Source: Salvelinus alpinus
Lineage: Eukaryota; Chordata; Actinopteri; Salmoniformes; Salmonidae
Length of the DNA stretch: 64,000 nt
Direction: 5' to 3'
Assembly: GCF_045679555.1 (NCBI RefSeq)
Contig: NC_092094.1
Location: 38,661,430 to 38,725,429 of the forward strand
The position numbers and the translations under genes were made by a program. The notes under the pieces are model-generated. The model had not been told where the DNA came from, did no database searches, and worked only from the letters and a program-made list of their open reading frames with translations. Position 1 is the first letter of the stretch, and every line of letters begins with the position of its first letter. Positions 60,651 through 64,000 of this stretch are shown in pieces.

Positions 60651-60835
60651 CAGTGGTTCTTCCTTTAAAAGTTGCAGCATACTGCAGCACAGCTTGCAGG
60701 GTGCCACACAATTCTATGGCACATTATTTAAGTGTCAGCCATTGTTGCCAGAATTATGCAATTTACCACAATCTGCCACCATCTACCACAAACAGTCACT
60801 GCATAAGCTCAAAACGTTTAAAGGAAGAACCACTG
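60651..60835. mobile_element. 185-bp MITE with TA target
   Basis: TA at 60649-60650 and 60836-60837. The 19-bp ends CAGTGGTTCTTCCTTTAAA and TTTAAAGGAAGAACCACTG are perfect inverted repeats. Non-coding and compact, typical of a mariner-mobilised MITE. Confidence 0.85.
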
Positions 60836-60837
60836 TA

Positions 60838-61858
60838 GCTGCTAGGAGGATGTCATGTCATTGGAGAAGTGGGTGAGTGATTGACTTTTTCCCCTCATAT
60901 CGTTGTCGGTTGCTATAAACAGCTAGAGATGCAGGTGTCATTTGGTTAGCTAGCAAGGAATTGAACGACTTTTACAGTATCCAGTTAGCATATCTCTTGC
61001 ATTTGCAAATTCACCCAGGCTATCTACTCCGATTTCAGAGCACTCTCGTCTGAGTGTGCCAGAGCACAGAATAACTGATGAATTTACGAACGGGTACCAC
61101 CTACTGAATATGTTCGTGTCAGTAAACATAGTCAAAGAAAGTAATTTAGTCACAAAAGCTCTAGATAACATGTAAACAGCCTAGCTAACGAGCTCTGCTT
61201 GGGCGAGTGAGGTGTTCTCTTATTTGTGTCCGGGAGTAGCTAGCTAGACATTGTGACTAGCATTAGTTGTTGATTTTGTTGTTGTTGTTGTGCAAAACTG
61301 CGGGAGAGAGAAACGACCTTTTCATGGTTGTTTGATCAATATCAATAAGACTGTAAAGTTCCCAAATGTAAGAGGTAAATACGTGGTATTGACATATTTG
61401 CAGAATACCATTAAGGTATAGTTTCTGCCGAATGCGTTCTAATAATCGAATTGCTGCAACTGCCTGTAAACACACAGTCCAGTTCAAAGTGAACGATGGC
61501 AGGCTTGTGTGGCAAATGGCTTGTTTGCATAAAGGCCTACAGTAGCTCTGATTGGCTATGGTGCACCGGTCTGCGTAGACTATGGTCCTAGCGGCGACAG
61601 ATGTTTTTATTAACTGCAGTGTCTAGTAATTGTCCAAATGCACGGCAGCTTTTCCACTATATATTGTTATAGAATTTCACAAATGCCTTAGTATACTTTA
61701 TTCCCAAACATTCTAAGAATTGATGAAAATGTGAAAATGACCATATCTAAGTGCTCGCTTGTCAGAATATTTAAAGTGTCATATTCTTCCTATGGGTGTA
61801 TATGATTATATTTTAATAAGATTTAATGTTGCTAAAATGCTGTCAGTTCCACTTTAAG
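60838..61858. other. gene-free stretch
   Basis: Several GCTAGCTAG words and short frames. No supported gene, promoter or repeat. Confidence 0.5.
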
Positions 61859-62525
61859 TCTGTATCCACTTTAAGGTGGACACCCTTTCAAATTAGTGGA
61901 TTCTGCTATTTCAGCCACACCCGTTGCTGACAGGTGTATAAAATCGAGCACATAGCCATGCAATCTCCATAGACAAACGTCGGCAGTAGAGTGGCCCGTA
62001 CTGAAGAGCTCAGTGACTCGTAAAATTTCTGTCCTGCTAGAGCTGCCCGGTCAACTGTAACTGCAGTAATTGTGAAGTGGAAACGTTTAGGAGCAACAAC
62101 GGCTCAGCCGCGAAGTGGTAGGCCACAAAAGCTCACAGAACGGGACTGCCGAGTGCTGAAGCGTGTAGCACTAAAAATCGTGAAGGGTAGAGGCTGTTCT
62201 AGCACCAAAGGGGGGACCAACTCCATATTAATGCCGATGATTTTGGGGCTCCCGGGTGGCGCAGCGGACTAAGGCACTGCATCTCAGTGCTAGAGGCATC
62301 ACCCGGGCTGTATCACAACCGGCAATGATTGGGAGTCCCATAGGGCCGCGCACAATTGGCCCAGTATCGTCCGAGTTAGGGGAGGGTTTGGCTGTCATTG
62401 TAAAATAAGATTTTGTTCTTAACTGACTTGCCTAGTTAAATAAAGTTTAAATAAAAAATAATTACAAAAATTAGATGTTCGACGAGCAAGTGGCCACATA
62501 CCTTTGGTATCTGAGTAGACGGAGC
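61859..62525 (+). pseudogene. Tc1-like element (family 3), internally deleted, holding a SINE
   Basis: TGTATAAAATCGAGCACATA, then the start of a transposase region (VKWKRLGATTAQPRSGRPQK, LTERDCRVLKRVA), the DNA-binding helix-turn-helix part. The catalytic core is deleted near 62185. The right end (GATGTTCGACGAGCAAGTGG, CCACATACCTTTGG) is present. The SINE at 62246-62460 cuts it at GATTTTGG. Confidence 0.8.
62246..62460 (+). mobile_element. short tRNA-derived SINE (about 215 bp)
   Basis: The head GGGCTCCCGGGTGGCGCAGC contains a SmaI site. The tail ACTTGCCTAGTTAAATAAAG and the following A-rich end resemble the 3' end of the LINE at 14080-17130. It shares the head with the long SINEs at 17535 and 44018 but not their bodies. 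The family is close to the salmonid SmaI/HpaI SINEs; the exact name was not determined. Confidence 0.85.
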
Positions 62526-62828
62526 TTTAAAAATGTAAATGTTCCCACAAACCCATTTCCAAGTTCTGCTCCACACTGATGGGAGGAAAATATTCAGTTT
62601 AATAACAGTAATTAGACCAGATTCCCACTGCCTCCATCCTCACTATAGCAAAGTCACCAGAAGATACAAAGGACAGAAGGAGAGTTCAATCAAATATTAA
62701 TAACAGTCTTTGTCCTAATGTATTTGGGCAGAACATGTGTGTTTGAAACTATGCATCCAGCCTAATGTATTTAGCTACTCTGGTGGGTGTATAATTGAGG
62801 AGCACAGCAGGGGCAATGGCAGGTAGCC

Positions 62829-63068
<240 letters not shown>

Positions 63069-63478
63069 GCACACATGCAGGAAGGCGTGCAATGCAGTCA
63101 GGTTTACAGTGGAACACACAGCGTCTAACAAATGGCCTGCTCTTGTTTAATGCATGTATCCTGTATTCTGCGCTCTACCTGGGATGGTCCAGAGGCCCAG
63201 TCTTTCCCAGGTCGATCCGGGTCAGACACAGAGCACAGGTCAGTCAAGGTCAGCGCACTGAGCTCCACTCTCAGCCTGGCCTTGAAGCCGTGACCCTGGG
63301 GTCAGGAGTCCAGAGCCGGCTTTTAACCCAGAGTGAGGGGCTTCAATAATTCAGCCTTCTGCCAGAGTACAGCGCGTTCACTTCTCTAATGGAGGTGACT
63401 GAGGTGGAGGGAGGAGCTTTGGATGTGGAGGAACTCTGCTGGCAGACAGGAGGCAGTACTGGGCTAGTGGGCTCTACT

Positions 63479-64000
63479 CTGTTGCTAGGCTGGGTTGGTG
63501 TAAGGTTCAGTGTTGCTGGGCTGGCTGGTGTTTGAGTGTACATTTACATTTGACATTTTAGTCATTAAGCAGATGCTCTTATCCAGAGCGGCTTACAGTT
63601 AGTGCATTCATCTTAAGATAGCTAGGTGGGACAACCACATCTCAGTCATAGTAAGTATATTTTCCTCAATAAAATAGTTTTAGCAGTCAGTGAGAGTGTA
63701 TTTTTGTATTTTGTTGTTAAGGGGGGGGGGGGGGGGGGGGTGCTGTGGGATTAATTAAGATACACTTTGAAAGGTTCTGTACTGCTGGGCTGGGTTAGTG
63801 TAAGGTTCTGTACTGCTGGGCTGGGTTAGTGTAAGGTTCTGTATTGCTGGGCTGGGTTAGTGTAAGGTTCTGTATTGCTGGGCTGGGTTAGTGTAAGGTT
63901 CTGTACTGCTGGGCTGGGTTAGTGTAAGGTTCTGTACTGCTGGGCTGGGTTAGTGTAAGGTTCTGTATTGCTGATTGCTGGGCTGGGTAGGGCTAGTGTA
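63479..64000 (+). repeat. 31-bp minisatellite with an insertion
   Basis: From about 63769 to the window edge the unit AAGGTTCTGTACTGCTGGGC plus TGGGTTAGTGT repeats about 7.5 times. Diverged units lie at 63479-63536 on the other side of an insertion (63541-63760). The array runs past the window end. Confidence 0.9.
63541..63760 (-). mobile_element. repeat insertion with UnaL2-type tail, reversed
   Basis: CATTTACATTTGACATTTTA, then GCTCTTATCCAGAGCGGC, is the reverse complement of the tail seen at 48060 and 290. It is followed by TTAGTGCATTCATCTTAAGA, a companion sequence common in fish repeats, and a G-run (63721-63740). Confidence 0.6.

Overview
The window is vertebrate nuclear DNA, almost certainly from a salmonid fish. 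It is intron-rich and packed with salmonid-type repeats: several families of decayed Tc1-like transposons, tRNA-derived SINEs with the 'GTGGCGCAGCGGTCTAAGGC' head, Rex1-, L2- and UnaL2-like LINE pieces, and long micro- and minisatellites. No bacterial-type genes, CRISPR arrays or rRNA genes are present.

Two host genes can be built from splice-consistent exons, facing each other. (1) A plus-strand gene I do not recognise has exons at 7105-7235 and/or 11962-12092, then 18037-18177, 18274-18448, 18614-19010 and 33640-33790 (stop), with a polyA signal at 33946. All junction phases agree. Its 131-nt exon is present twice because of a tandem duplication of about 5.9 kb. (2) Minus-strand PEDS1 (TMEM189, plasmanylethanolamine desaturase, the enzyme that makes the plasmalogen vinyl-ether bond) has exons at 50523-50642, 50295-50386, 41894-42038, 38869-39081 and 36220-36341 (stop). 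Its first coding exon was not found.

Layout: 1-1883 is SINE plus plain sequence. 1884-13230 holds the tandem duplication, each copy carrying an inverted-repeat DNA transposon and one exon copy. 12629-17461 is one DNA transposon filled with later insertions. 18037-19010 is the exon cluster. 19180-33360 is a giant intron made of nested transposons, including a 5.9-kb L2-type LINE with intact esterase, endonuclease and reverse transcriptase regions. 33640-36341 holds the convergent 3' ends of the two genes. 36342-50642 is PEDS1 with introns full of Tc1, hAT, TTAA-flanked and satellite DNA. 50643-64000 has no recognised exon and contains a 1.45-kb 28-bp minisatellite, CA/CT microsatellites, an L2 3' end, a Tc1 split by a probable solo LTR, MITEs and a 31-bp minisatellite at the edge.

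The points most worth following are: the L2 element, whose ORF1 and ORF2 are in one frame separated only by a UGA shared by two copies, with no AUG available for ORF2 upstream of its endonuclease; the duplicated 131-nt exon, whose phase makes joint inclusion frame-shifting; and the insertion order that can be read from filled and empty sites inside the window. All coordinates, alignments and counts were made by eye from the sequence; nothing was searched against a database.
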